This document shows, piece by piece, positions 35,949 through 44,466 of a stretch of DNA of 64,000 bases (within the stretch, counting starts at the first letter, position 1; each line of letters opens with the position of its first letter). Under the pieces are notes generated by a model. That model was not told the origin of the DNA. It was given only the letters and a program-made list of their open reading frames with translations, and did not search any database. Both the position numbers and the translations under genes were made by a program. The DNA comes from Saccharopolyspora dendranthemae (GTDB lineage: Bacteria > Actinomycetota > Actinomycetes > Mycobacteriales > Pseudonocardiaceae): positions 1,240,001-1,304,000 of the forward strand of contig NZ_VIWX01000001.1 in assembly GCF_007829955.1 (NCBI RefSeq). Reading direction: 5' to 3'.

Positions 35949-36574
35949 TCCCCCGGCACCACGACGGGTTGCCCGGCCTGTTCGACCGCGCCCGCGCGCT
36001 GGCCTCGACCGGCACCCGCCGCGTCCTCGGCATCGCGGGCGGCCCCGGTTCCGGCAAGGGCACGCTGGCCGAGAAGCTGCTCGGTGAACTGGGTTCGGCG
36101 GCCGTCGTGGTGCCGATGGACGGTTTCCACCTGGCCGAGGAAGAACTGCGCCGCCTCGGCCGCCGGGACCGCAAGGGCGCCCCCGACACCTTCGACGCCG
36201 AGGGCTACCTCGCCCTGCTCCGCCGGATCCGCGAAGGCACCGGCACGGTCTACGCGCCGCGCTTCCACCGCGAGGTCGAGGAGTCCTACGCGGGCGCGAT
36301 CCCGGTCGATCCCGACGTCCCGCTGGTGATCACCGAAGGCAACTACCTGCTGCTCGACGACGGCCCCTGGGCCGGAGTCCGCTCGCTGCTCGACGAAGCG
36401 TGGTTCCTGGATCAGGCGCAGGACGAGCTCGTCTCCCGCCTGATCGAACGCCACGTGCACCACGGCAGGACGCGGGCGCACGCGAGCGAGTGGGTCCACC
36501 GCAGCGACATGCGCAACGCCGAGATCATCACGCCCACCCGGGAACGCGCGGACCTCCTGGTCACGGACTTCTAG
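35945..36574 (+). CDS. P-loop nucleoside/sugar kinase (uridine kinase-like)
   Basis: 209 residues from GTG 35945, overlapping the porter stop (GTGA). Walker A GGPGSGKGT is at residues 32-40, followed by VPMDGFHLAEEEL, the substrate-binding region seen in the uridine kinase/phosphoribulokinase-like family (PRK09270 type). ITEGNYLLLD is the Walker-B-like strand. Coupling with the sugar porter suggests it phosphorylates the imported sugar. The exact substrate is unknown. Confidence 0.85.
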   Translation: MIPRHHDGLPGLFDRARALASTGTRRVLGIAGGPGSGKGTLAEKLLGELGSAAVVVPMDGFHLAEEELRRLGRRDRKGAPDTFDAEGYLALLRRIREGTGTVYAPRFHREVEESYAGAIPVDPDVPLVITEGNYLLLDDGPWAGVRSLLDEAWFLDQAQDELVSRLIERHVHHGRTRAHASEWVHRSDMRNAEIITPTRERADLLVTDF

Positions 36575-36719
36575 ATTCACAACTCCGCGCAAGGGTTTCC
36601 CCGTTCGCGGCCACCTGAACCGTGATCAGCGACATGGCGTCATCGATTGGCACGGGCGCCCGAGGCGCGCCTACGGTCGGGGGCGGAACCCCGACCGCCG
36701 AACCTGGGAGCGAAAACCC

Positions 36720-37409
36720 ATGGCGAAGATCCTGTTCGTGCTCACCGGCGCGGACCACTGGACGTTGAAGGACGGCACCCAGCACCCGACCGGCTTCTGG
36801 GCCGAGGAGTTCGCGGCGCCCTACGTCGCGTTCACCGAGGCCGGGCACGAGGTCGTGGTGGCCTCGCCCGGTGCCGTGACGCCCGCGGTGGACCGGGGCA
36901 GCCTGAGCGCCGACGCCAACGGCGGGCAGGACGCGGCCGACCGCATCACCGCGGTCCTCGACGGAGCCACCGAGCTGAAGAACCCGGTCGACCTGGCGAG
37001 CGTCGACGTCGACGCCTACGACGCGGTGTTCTACCCGGGCGGGCACGGACCGATGGAAGACCTGGCGGTCAGCGCCGATTCCGCCCGCGTCCTCACCGAG
37101 ACGCTCGGTTCGGGAAAGCCCCTCGCGATCGTCTGCCACGGACCGGCCGCGCTGCTGGCGACCGAGGAGGCGGGCGACTCGCCGTTCCGCGGATACCGGC
37201 TCACGGCCTTCACCAACGACGAGGAGACCCAGGCGGGCCTCGCCGACAAGGCCCCGTGGCTCCTCCAGGACCGCCTCGCCGACCTCGGCGTCACCTTCGA
37301 CGAGGGCCCGCCCTGGGCGCCGAACGTCGTGGTCGACCGCAACCTCCACACGGGACAGAACCCGGCCTCCTCGGCCCCGCTGGCCCAACGAGTCCTCGAA
37401 GCCCTCTGA
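36720..37409 (+). CDS. DJ-1/PfpI-family class I glutamine amidotransferase-like protein
   Basis: A 229-residue Hsp31-like protein. The nucleophile elbow IVCHGPAALL places Cys139 and the adjacent His as in DJ-1/PfpI proteins, and the FYPGGHGPMEDL loop contributes a conserved acidic region. Homologues act as glyoxalase III/deglycase-like enzymes or chaperones. GGGAGC lies upstream of the start. It appears monocistronic, with inverted-repeat element copy 1 just downstream. Confidence 0.9.
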   Translation: MAKILFVLTGADHWTLKDGTQHPTGFWAEEFAAPYVAFTEAGHEVVVASPGAVTPAVDRGSLSADANGGQDAADRITAVLDGATELKNPVDLASVDVDAYDAVFYPGGHGPMEDLAVSADSARVLTETLGSGKPLAIVCHGPAALLATEEAGDSPFRGYRLTAFTNDEETQAGLADKAPWLLQDRLADLGVTFDEGPPWAPNVVVDRNLHTGQNPASSAPLAQRVLEAL

Positions 37410-37429
37410 CGACCGACGTCCCCGGCACC

Positions 37430-37499
37430 TCCCAGTTTTAGTCCAAACCGAGCCATGATCATGTCCGAAATGTCGGCTCAGTTTGGACTAAAACTGGGA
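37430..37499. repeat. 70-bp inverted-repeat element, copy 1 (possible terminator or MITE)
   Basis: Arms of 25 bp (37430-37454 and 37475-37499), starting TCCCAGTTTTAGTCCAAAC, pair with a single mismatch. It lies 20 nt after the PfpI gene. A second copy in opposite orientation lies at 43105-43172, and a fragment (TAAAACTGGGA) at 37714-37724. Confidence 0.8.
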
Positions 37500-37700
37500 T
37501 TCGGTGGGTGCCGTTGCTTCAGGTGTGGGACTCAGCTGGCACCGCGGTGCCTTCCCCTGTGGGGATTTCTCACACGCTGTCTGGCGAGTACGCCGCGACG
37601 CCGATGTCCACCCCGGGGTAAGCGGAAGACATCAGGAGTGGCGCACGGAGTCCAGGCGGCGTGTGAGGTTCCGCTACCCGCACCGCCAAGCAAAGTGATG
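37500..37700. repeat. Structured intergenic repeat element, copy 2
   Basis: The 16-bp stem (37569-37584 with 37652-37667) has a sequence unlike copy 1 but pairs fully if two G-U pairs are allowed. An inner GATGTC/GACATC stem, the box ATCAGGAGTGGCGC and the tail GGTTCCGCTACCCGCACCGC (from 37667) match copy 1 at 20.5 kb. Confidence 0.75.
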
Positions 37701-37934
37701 CTGCAATGACCCCTAAAACTGGGACCTGGTGCGGAAGAGCGCTGAGGCGAGGAGGCTTCCCTCTCCTCCCCGCCTCAGCATGGTGTTGCCTGCTCGCGAA
37801 CACCAACCCCCAGGGTGACGTGGCGCGGCCTCAACCAGTCGCCGGCAGCGGGCGTCGGACTGACTCCCGTGCGCGACATCCGCGCGCCGTTCGCCCAGCT
37901 CCGCGGCAACTCCCTCAGGCTAGAGCCGTCGATC
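37701..37934. other. Non-coding stretch before the PucR-type regulator
   Basis: Holds an inverted-repeat fragment at 37714-37724 and then ordinary GC-rich sequence. No supported gene; the regulator promoter is presumably here but not recognisable. Confidence 0.4.
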
Positions 37935-39545
37935 ATGAGCGTTCCAGTTGTTCCTCGCACAGTCAGCCCCGGTATTCAGGATCGGGTTGCTGCGCCTGGT
38001 GCCGACTCCCCCGTAGGATTGGTGGCCGTTCAAGGCGAGACCTGGGGGGATGTGCCGTTGTTGCCCGGCTACGACCACGACGGCGCGGAGCGGCTTCGCG
38101 ACCTGCAGCGCGACGCCGCTGAGCCCGACGGCGCGGGGCGGCTGCTCGCGCGCTTCGCCGACGAGGTCGAAGGACGGGCGATCCTGTTCGATCCCGCGGG
38201 CGACGCGATCGCGGGCTCGCCCGACGGCCCCGTTCCCGACGCGATCGCCGAGATCGCGCGCCGCGTGCGGCTCGGCCTGTCCCGCTCGGCGGTCGAACGC
38301 GACGGCCACGAGCAGCTCGCGGCGTTCGCGATCAACGGCGAACCGGACGCGCCGACGCTGGTGATCGCCGGATCGGCGATCGACCGCTTCACCGCGGAGC
38401 CGCGGCGCACCGACGCCTTGCGCGTGCTGTCGTTGTCCTGGCAGGCCCAGCACGCGCAGGAGCGGTCGCGGCGCGTCGGCAAGGCCGGCGACCAGATCCG
38501 CGAAGCCGTCCTGCACCTGCTGATGGAAGGCCGCCTTCCCACCGCGCACCGCGCCGCGGAGGCGCTCCACGACCCGCTGCCGGACCCGATGCGGGTGTGG
38601 GTCGTCGAGGTCGGTTCCCTCGACGAGGGCGAGCGCGACGCGGTCGCCGATGAGCTGGCCCGCATCACCGGCGACCGGGCCTGGATGATCAAGTGCCCGG
38701 TCTACAGCGGGCATCTCATCCCGGCGGTCGCCCCGGCGGGGCACGAGCACGAGCAGGCGTGCCTTCGGGAACTGGTGACGAGCGCGAACGCGGGGACCGG
38801 CCGGATCAGCGTGGGCATCAGCACGGTGCTGCCGTTGCGCGATTTCGGCACCGGCTACCAGCAGGCGTTCCACGCGCTGGCGCACGCACGGGGCAACGCC
38901 GAGGGCTTTGCGAGCTTCCGGCGCAGCCACGACCTCGCGGCCGAGCTCGCCGGCGTCGGCCGGGCATGGGCGCGCGGGGTGCTGTTACCGCTGGAGGAGT
39001 TCGAGCCCACGCGCCCCCAGGACCCCACTGGCGACGACCTGCAGGACACGCTCGTGTCGTGGCTGGCGTTCCACCAGCAGGCCACCCGTCACCTGAAGAT
39101 CCACCGCAACACCCTCAGCGCCCGGTTGCAGAAGATCGGTTCGCTGCTGGGACGCGACCTGCACCGGCTGCCCGACCAGGCCCAGCTGGACCTCGCGCTG
39201 CGGCTGCGCGGCGGCCCCGAGGCGCCGCACTCGCCGCGCGACCTCGACGAACTGCTGCGCGGCGAGGAGGTCCGCCGTTGGGCGGAGGTGCTGCTCGCGC
39301 CGATGCGGGACTCACCGCGACTGGTCGAGACCGTGCGGGCCTGGCTGCTCGCCGATGCCAAGCCCGGCCTCGCCGCCGAGGCGCTGGGAATCTCCGCCGC
39401 GGCGACCCGCAAACGACTGGTCAACGCCGAACAGCTGCTGGAGCGGTCGCTGCTGCACTCGCCCTCGCTGAGCTACGACCTGCACTTCGCGTTCCGCGCG
39501 CTCGAGGCGAACCGAGAGCCGGGGGACGAGAAAGTCGTGACCTGA
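37935..39545 (+). CDS. PucR/CdaR-type transcriptional regulator
   Basis: About 536 residues from ATG 37935; the start is uncertain because no clear ribosome-binding site is present. The middle resembles the GGDEF-like sensor of CdaR/PucR regulators. The PucR C-terminal helix-turn-helix lies around LKIHRNTLSARLQKIGSLLG, followed by a second helical segment (ALGISAAATRKRLVNAEQLL) that could be an extra DNA-binding unit. No target gene is evident from its surroundings. Confidence 0.82.
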   Translation: MSVPVVPRTVSPGIQDRVAAPGADSPVGLVAVQGETWGDVPLLPGYDHDGAERLRDLQRDAAEPDGAGRLLARFADEVEGRAILFDPAGDAIAGSPDGPVPDAIAEIARRVRLGLSRSAVERDGHEQLAAFAINGEPDAPTLVIAGSAIDRFTAEPRRTDALRVLSLSWQAQHAQERSRRVGKAGDQIREAVLHLLMEGRLPTAHRAAEALHDPLPDPMRVWVVEVGSLDEGERDAVADELARITGDRAWMIKCPVYSGHLIPAVAPAGHEHEQACLRELVTSANAGTGRISVGISTVLPLRDFGTGYQQAFHALAHARGNAEGFASFRRSHDLAAELAGVGRAWARGVLLPLEEFEPTRPQDPTGDDLQDTLVSWLAFHQQATRHLKIHRNTLSARLQKIGSLLGRDLHRLPDQAQLDLALRLRGGPEAPHSPRDLDELLRGEEVRRWAEVLLAPMRDSPRLVETVRAWLLADAKPGLAAEALGISAAATRKRLVNAEQLLERSLLHSPSLSYDLHFAFRALEANREPGDEKVVT

Positions 39546-39769
39546 AAAGTGAACCGTAGTAGGCTCGAATACGTTCTCCCGCTTCTTTCCGCTCTGCGGA
39601 CGGAAATCGAAAAAGGGGAAACGCAAACGAATCCGTGAATGCGCCACTCCGATGGGCGCTCTACCCACGGCGGACACCTCAGCTGGGAAAACGGGAACCC
39701 TCTGGCGCGCTGGCGGTTTCACGACGGCCGACTTCCGGAAATGCTCTTGATCGGTCTAGGGTCCAGATC

Positions 39770-39783
39770 TGAGAGCGCTCTCA
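39770..39783. promoter_or_regulatory. LacI-type operator of the GH55-like glucanase gene
   Basis: Perfect 14-bp palindrome TGAGAGCGCTCTCA, 46 nt upstream of the start codon. Its core GAGAGCGCTCTC recurs upstream of the GH64 gene (44419-44434). Confidence 0.75.
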
Positions 39784-39828
39784 TGCAGTGCGTTCGACGC
39801 ATTGGCCATTTCCGGAGGTGCTTGAAAC

Positions 39829-41667
39829 ATGACTCCCGTCTCACAACGGCGTGGGCGACGCCGATTCCCGTTCTTCGCGGGATTAGCCGCCGTCGCCGCC
39901 GTTTCCGCCGTCGCGCCCAGCGCGGCGGCGATGCCCGGCGCCCAGGAGCAGCCCGCGAAGCCCGCGGCTCCGGCACCCGGCCCCCAGGCTTGCGCGGGGA
40001 CCGACACCCCGGACTTCGGTCCGAACATGCGGATCTTCGACCCCTCGATGTCGCCGGAGAGCATCCAGAAGCAGCTCGACGACGACTTCAACAACCTCAA
40101 GGACACCCTGGGCGACCAGATGTCCGAGGACCGGGTCGCGCACATGTTCAAGCCGGGCGAGTACGCCGTGAACGACAACGTCGGCTACTACACCTCGGTG
40201 GCGGGCCTGGGCAAGAACCCGGGTGACGTCACCATCAACGGCAACATCACGGTCGACGCCTTCAACGAGTCCGACGAGGGCAACGCGACGCAGAACTTCT
40301 GGCGCTCGGCGGAGAACATGACCGTCAAGCCCAACGGCGCCAATCGCTGGGGCGTGTCGCAGGCCGCGCCGATGCGGCGGATGGACATCCAGGGCGACCT
40401 GGACCTGTACCCGGAGAGCTACGGCTGGGCCAGCGGTGGCTACCTCGCCGACACCAAGGTCTCCGGCACCACGGAGTCCTCCTCGCAGCAGCAGTGGTAC
40501 ACCCGCGACTCGCAGCTGGGCGCCTGGGACGGCGGCGTCTGGAACATGACGTTCTCCGGTGTCGCCGGTGCTCCTCCCACCGCGTTCCCGGAGCCGCCGC
40601 ACACCACGCTGGAGAAGACCCCGGTGTCGGCCGACGTGCCGTACCTGTACGTCGACGACGCGGGCAAGTTCCAGGTGTTCCGCCCGGACGTGCGCACCGA
40701 TGCCTCCGGTCCGAGCTGGGCGAACGGTGAGACCCCCGGCACGTCGGTGCCGATGAGCCAGTTCTACGTCGCCAAGCCGACCGACACCGCCGCGGACATT
40801 AACGCCGCCGTGGAGTCGGGCTGCAACCTCTTCTTCACTCCTGGCGTGTACCACCTGGACGACACGATCCGGATCACCAACCCGGACACGATCGTGCTGG
40901 GCGTCGGCTACCCGACCCTGATGCCCGACACCGGCAAGACCGCGATGGAGGTCGCCGACGTCGACGGCGTGCGCATCAAGGGCGTGCTGTTCGACGCGGG
41001 CACCCAGAACTCGCCGAGCCTGCTGACCGTGGGCGAGGAGGGCGCTTCGGCGGACCACTCGCAGAACCCCACGATCATGCAGGACGTGTTCTTCCGTCTG
41101 GGAGGCACGGTCGCGGGCAAGGCCACCAACAGCCTGATCGTCAACAGCAAGAACGCGGTCATGGACCACATCTGGGCGTGGCGCGCCGACCACGGCAACG
41201 AGGGCTCGTTCGGCTGGGACGTCAACCCCGGTGACACGGGCGTGGTGGTCAACGGTGACGACGTGACGGCCACCGGCCTGTTCGTCGAGCACTACAACAA
41301 GTACCAGGTCATCTGGAACGGCAACAACGGCAAGACCATCTTCTTCCAGAACGAGATGCCCTACGACGTTCCGGACCAGGCGTCCTACATGAACGACAAC
41401 GGCTTGGAGGGCTGGGCCGCCTACAAGGTGGGCGACCAGGTCACCAACCACGAGGCGTGGGGGTTGGGCAGCTACTGCTTCTTCAACACCAACCCCGAGG
41501 TGAAGAACCACCACGCCTTCGAGGTTCCGGCCGCGGAGGGCGTGAAGTTCCACAGCATGGCGACGGTCTCGCTCAACGAGAAGGGCTCGATCACCCACGT
41601 CATCAACGACACGGGCGACGTGACCCCGCCGGAGACGACCCCGTCGAACCTGGCGAACTTCCCGTGA
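39829..41667 (+). CDS. Secreted GH55-like exo-beta-1,3-glucanase (often misnamed adenylyl cyclase)
   Basis: A 612-residue protein with a signal peptide (about residues 1-34, RRGRRRFPFFAGLAAVAAV...AAA). The rest is a right-handed beta-helix pair, with motifs APMRRMDIQGD, ADVDGVRIKGVLFDAG and IFFQNEMPYDVP. Related Streptomyces proteins are annotated as adenylyl cyclase or coagulation factor 5/8 protein, and one characterised member is a GH55 exo-beta-1,3-glucanase. GGAGGTG lies 8 nt before ATG 39829. The shared palindrome with the GH64 gene supports beta-1,3-glucan (laminarin or fungal-wall) degradation. Which acidic residues are catalytic was not determined. Confidence 0.8.
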   Translation: MTPVSQRRGRRRFPFFAGLAAVAAVSAVAPSAAAMPGAQEQPAKPAAPAPGPQACAGTDTPDFGPNMRIFDPSMSPESIQKQLDDDFNNLKDTLGDQMSEDRVAHMFKPGEYAVNDNVGYYTSVAGLGKNPGDVTINGNITVDAFNESDEGNATQNFWRSAENMTVKPNGANRWGVSQAAPMRRMDIQGDLDLYPESYGWASGGYLADTKVSGTTESSSQQQWYTRDSQLGAWDGGVWNMTFSGVAGAPPTAFPEPPHTTLEKTPVSADVPYLYVDDAGKFQVFRPDVRTDASGPSWANGETPGTSVPMSQFYVAKPTDTAADINAAVESGCNLFFTPGVYHLDDTIRITNPDTIVLGVGYPTLMPDTGKTAMEVADVDGVRIKGVLFDAGTQNSPSLLTVGEEGASADHSQNPTIMQDVFFRLGGTVAGKATNSLIVNSKNAVMDHIWAWRADHGNEGSFGWDVNPGDTGVVVNGDDVTATGLFVEHYNKYQVIWNGNNGKTIFFQNEMPYDVPDQASYMNDNGLEGWAAYKVGDQVTNHEAWGLGSYCFFNTNPEVKNHHAFEVPAAEGVKFHSMATVSLNEKGSITHVINDTGDVTPPETTPSNLANFP

Positions 41668-41913
41668 TCTGATCCACGGCGATCGAAGTCCGGGCGAGGC
41701 CACCACGGCTCGCCCGGACTTCTCTTTGTGCCACCCCGGTCCCCCCATCAGGTGATGTCACGGGCGCTCGCGGTGTTCGCGCCGCCGATTGCTGGGATCT
41801 TCGTCCCCACGCCCTGGCACGGAGGCGTCGTCCACCGGAAATCGGTGGACTCCCCGCCCGGGTTGGTGGTCCACTCCCGGTGGTCCAGGACGGACGTTGT
41901 CGTGGGGAGAAGG

Positions 41914-43089
41914 ATGTGCCGTTCCGCTCAGGCGCCGGTGCTGCTGGGGATCGGCGCCTTCGTCGTCGGGACCTGCGAGCTCGTTCTGGCCGGCTTGCTG
42001 CCCGAGCTCGCGCGGTCGCTGGGAATCGCGGTCGCCACCGCAGGGCAAGTCGTGACGATCTTCGGAGTCACCGCCGCGATCGCGGGACCGGCGCTAGCGG
42101 CGGCGACCGTCCGGCGAGGCCCGCAGAGGGTGCTTCTCCTGGCTTTGATCTTCTACCTCCTCGGGACCGCCCTGAGCAGCGCGGCAGGCTCGTTCGTCCT
42201 GCTGCTGGGAGCGCAAGTGCTGGCGGCTTGCGGAGCAGGTCTGTTCCTGCCCACGGCGACCGTTGTCGCTGCGGAACTCGTGGAACAGGAACGCCGAGGG
42301 CGAGCGGTGGCAACCGTGACGACAGGCATGACCGTGGCCATCGCGATCGGCGCTCCGCTCGGCACCGCGCTCGCGGCGGTGACGGACTGGCGAGTCACGA
42401 TGGCGACGTTGTCCGCACTCGCTCTCCTGGTGGGTGTCGCGGTTCTCAGGTGGGTTCCGCAGGTGCGGACGAGCGACCACGACGCGATGGGGCTGCGGCA
42501 GAGGTGGGCACCACTCGTCGATCGCCGCGTGCTCGCACTGCTGGTGACCACTCTCGTCTCGTTCACGGCCATCTACATCCCCTACACCTACATCTCCGTC
42601 GTTCTGGCGGACTCCACGAGAGGAAACGGCTTGTGGCTGGCGGCGGTCATGAGCGTGCTCGGCATCTCCGGGATCGCCGGAAATTTCCTCGCCGGCAGAC
42701 TCGCGGACCGGTTCGGAGGCCGCCCGGTCGTCGCAGGCGCGTTGCTCGGGCTCATCGCCGTGTTCGTCCTGATTCCCCTCTGGAGCACGACGATCGCGAC
42801 TTCACTTCTCGCCGCGGCCGCGTACGGGCTGATCGGATTCGGCGTGACCGCCCCGCAGACCTATCGCATCCTGGCGCTCGGAGGACGGACTTCGCTGACG
42901 GTAGCGCTCAACGGCGCTGCTCTCTACGTCGCGATCGCGCTCTCCGGCGTGCTCGGCGGTGTCGCCGTCACCGTCCTCGGGCCGAACTCACTCGGACCAC
43001 TGGCCACTGCGGGCCTCGTCCTCGCCCTGGGCACGTCCGAGCTCGCACACCACCTCACCAGCAACTCCCAAGCGACCGCCCGCACCTGA
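41914..43089 (+). CDS. MFS efflux transporter (DHA1 type)
   Basis: 391 residues from ATG 41914, with GGGGAGAAGG directly upstream. Twelve transmembrane helices are predicted; GGRPVVAGALL and ADRFGG fit the conserved cytoplasmic loop. It resembles drug/sugar efflux proteins of the AraJ/CmlR type. It lies between the two glucanase genes but appears unrelated to them, uses slightly less biased codons than its neighbours, and is followed at once by the 70-bp repeat element. Lateral insertion is possible. Confidence 0.85.
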   Translation: MCRSAQAPVLLGIGAFVVGTCELVLAGLLPELARSLGIAVATAGQVVTIFGVTAAIAGPALAAATVRRGPQRVLLLALIFYLLGTALSSAAGSFVLLLGAQVLAACGAGLFLPTATVVAAELVEQERRGRAVATVTTGMTVAIAIGAPLGTALAAVTDWRVTMATLSALALLVGVAVLRWVPQVRTSDHDAMGLRQRWAPLVDRRVLALLVTTLVSFTAIYIPYTYISVVLADSTRGNGLWLAAVMSVLGISGIAGNFLAGRLADRFGGRPVVAGALLGLIAVFVLIPLWSTTIATSLLAAAAYGLIGFGVTAPQTYRILALGGRTSLTVALNGAALYVAIALSGVLGGVAVTVLGPNSLGPLATAGLVLALGTSELAHHLTSNSQATART

Positions 43090-43104
43090 CGAGCCCCTGG
43101 AGCG

Positions 43105-43172
43105 CCCAGTTTTAGTCATAACTGAGCGGACATTTCGGGCGCGGAGGGTCCTCGGTTTGGACTAAAACTGGG
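43105..43172. repeat. 70-bp inverted-repeat element, copy 2
   Basis: Arms of about 22 bp (CCCAGTTTTAGTC... paired with ...GACTAAAACTGGG) carry three mismatches. The interior GAGCGGACATTTCGG matches the reverse complement of copy 1. It sits between convergent genes and may act as a bidirectional terminator. Confidence 0.8.
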
Positions 43173-43190
43173 ATTTGGCCGGTTTTTGGG

Positions 43191-44195
43191 TCAGGTGGAG
43201 TCGCGGATGATGAGCTCTGTGGTGAGGGTGATCGCCGGTTCGACGGGTTCTGCGGCGATGAGGCTTAGGAGTTGGGAGGCGAGGTGGCGGCCGATGCCGT
43301 CGACGGGTTGGCGCACCGTGGTCAGCGGCGGATCGGTGTGGGCGGCGCGGGTGATGTCGTCGAAGCCGACCAGCGCCACGTCCTCCGGGACGCGGAATCC
43401 GTTCTGCCGCAGCACGTGCAGCGCTCCCTCGGCCATCAGGTCGGAGGCCGCGAACACCCCGTCGACACCGGAGTGCTCCGCGAGCAACCGCGTCATCGCC
43501 GCCTCACCGGAGGCGCGGGTGAAGTCGCCGGACGCCACGACGGGTTCCTGCGCACCCTCGATCGCCTCCAGGTACCCGTCGAGGCGGTCCATGCCGGCGA
43601 TCATGTCCGAAGGCCCGGTGATCGTGGCGATCCGCCGCCGCCCGGTCGCGATCAGGTGCTCCACCGCCGCTCTCGCGCCGCCCCGGTTGTCGACGCCGAT
43701 GCTGGGCACCTCGACCGGCCCGAGGACGCGCTCGTTGCTGACCACCGGGACCCCGGACTTCGCCAGCGCCCCGGACAGCGGGTCGGTGCCGTGCAGCGAG
43801 GCGAGCATGACGCCGTCGACGCGCCCGGCCACGGCGGAGCGCTCGATCCGCTCGCGGCTGGTGGCGGATCCGGCCAGCATCAGCACCAGCTGCTCGTCGG
43901 CCGTCTCCAGCTCCTGGCTGACGCCCTGGATGAGACGGGGGAAGAACTGGTCGTCGGAGAACACGCGGGTGGAGGACTCGGGCAGCACCAGCGCGATCAG
44001 GCCGGTCCGGTGGGTGACGAGGCTGCGCGCGGCCTGGTTGGGCACGTAGCCGACCTCCGCGATCGCCCGCTCCACCGCCCGCCTGCTGGGCGGGGCGACG
44101 GGCTGGTCGTTGATCACCCGCGACGCGGTCGCGCGGGAGACCCCGGCGAGGGCCGCGACCGTCTCCAAGGTCGGCCGCCGATCCCCTCTGCTCAT
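43191..44195 (-). CDS. LacI-family regulator, probably of the beta-1,3-glucanase genes
   Basis: A 334-residue protein with helix-turn-helix TLETVAALAGVSRATASRVI and a sugar-sensor domain. It is divergent from the GH64 gene, whose promoter region holds the GAGAGCGCTCTC palindrome, and the same palindrome precedes the GH55-like gene. That makes this the likely regulator of both secreted glucanases. The effector is probably a laminari-oligosaccharide (inference). Confidence 0.9.
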   Translation of the reverse strand: MSRGDRRPTLETVAALAGVSRATASRVINDQPVAPPSRRAVERAIAEVGYVPNQAARSLVTHRTGLIALVLPESSTRVFSDDQFFPRLIQGVSQELETADEQLVLMLAGSATSRERIERSAVAGRVDGVMLASLHGTDPLSGALAKSGVPVVSNERVLGPVEVPSIGVDNRGGARAAVEHLIATGRRRIATITGPSDMIAGMDRLDGYLEAIEGAQEPVVASGDFTRASGEAAMTRLLAEHSGVDGVFAASDLMAEGALHVLRQNGFRVPEDVALVGFDDITRAAHTDPPLTTVRQPVDGIGRHLASQLLSLIAAEPVEPAITLTTELIIRDST

Positions 44196-44418
44196 GACCG
44201 TTGCCCCCTCGGTGGGTCCGCGCGCTGACGGTGAACGGTACCCAGTCCTGCCGCGCGCGGTCAGCGAACTCGGCGAATCATCCGACGTACCCGTACAGCG
44301 GAGGGCGAAAAGCCGCAGAACAGGCGATCTCCGCGAACTTCCGGCGCGCCCCTGGCGAGAAGCGGACAGCCGTCATCCGGAACGTTGACTTCCGCTCGGG
44401 ATCGAGAAAGCCTGAATC

Positions 44419-44434
44419 CCGAGAGCGCTCTCGG
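44419..44434. promoter_or_regulatory. LacI-type operator of the GH64 gene
   Basis: Perfect 16-bp palindrome CCGAGAGCGCTCTCGG, 33 nt upstream of the GH64 start and downstream of the divergent LacI start. Confidence 0.78.
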
Positions 44435-44466
44435 ATCTTCATTCCTCCTAGTTCGGAGAGTGAAAC

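Noticed and set aside
37570..37806. Minus-strand frame of 78 codons over the second structured repeat
   Set aside because: It lacks a ribosome-binding site and codon support and reads through the hairpin element.
39829..41667. Adenylyl cyclase, the name often attached to this protein family
   Set aside because: The protein has a signal peptide and beta-helix repeats and lacks class I-III cyclase motifs; glucanase is the better reading. A true class III cyclase is at 51559-52335.
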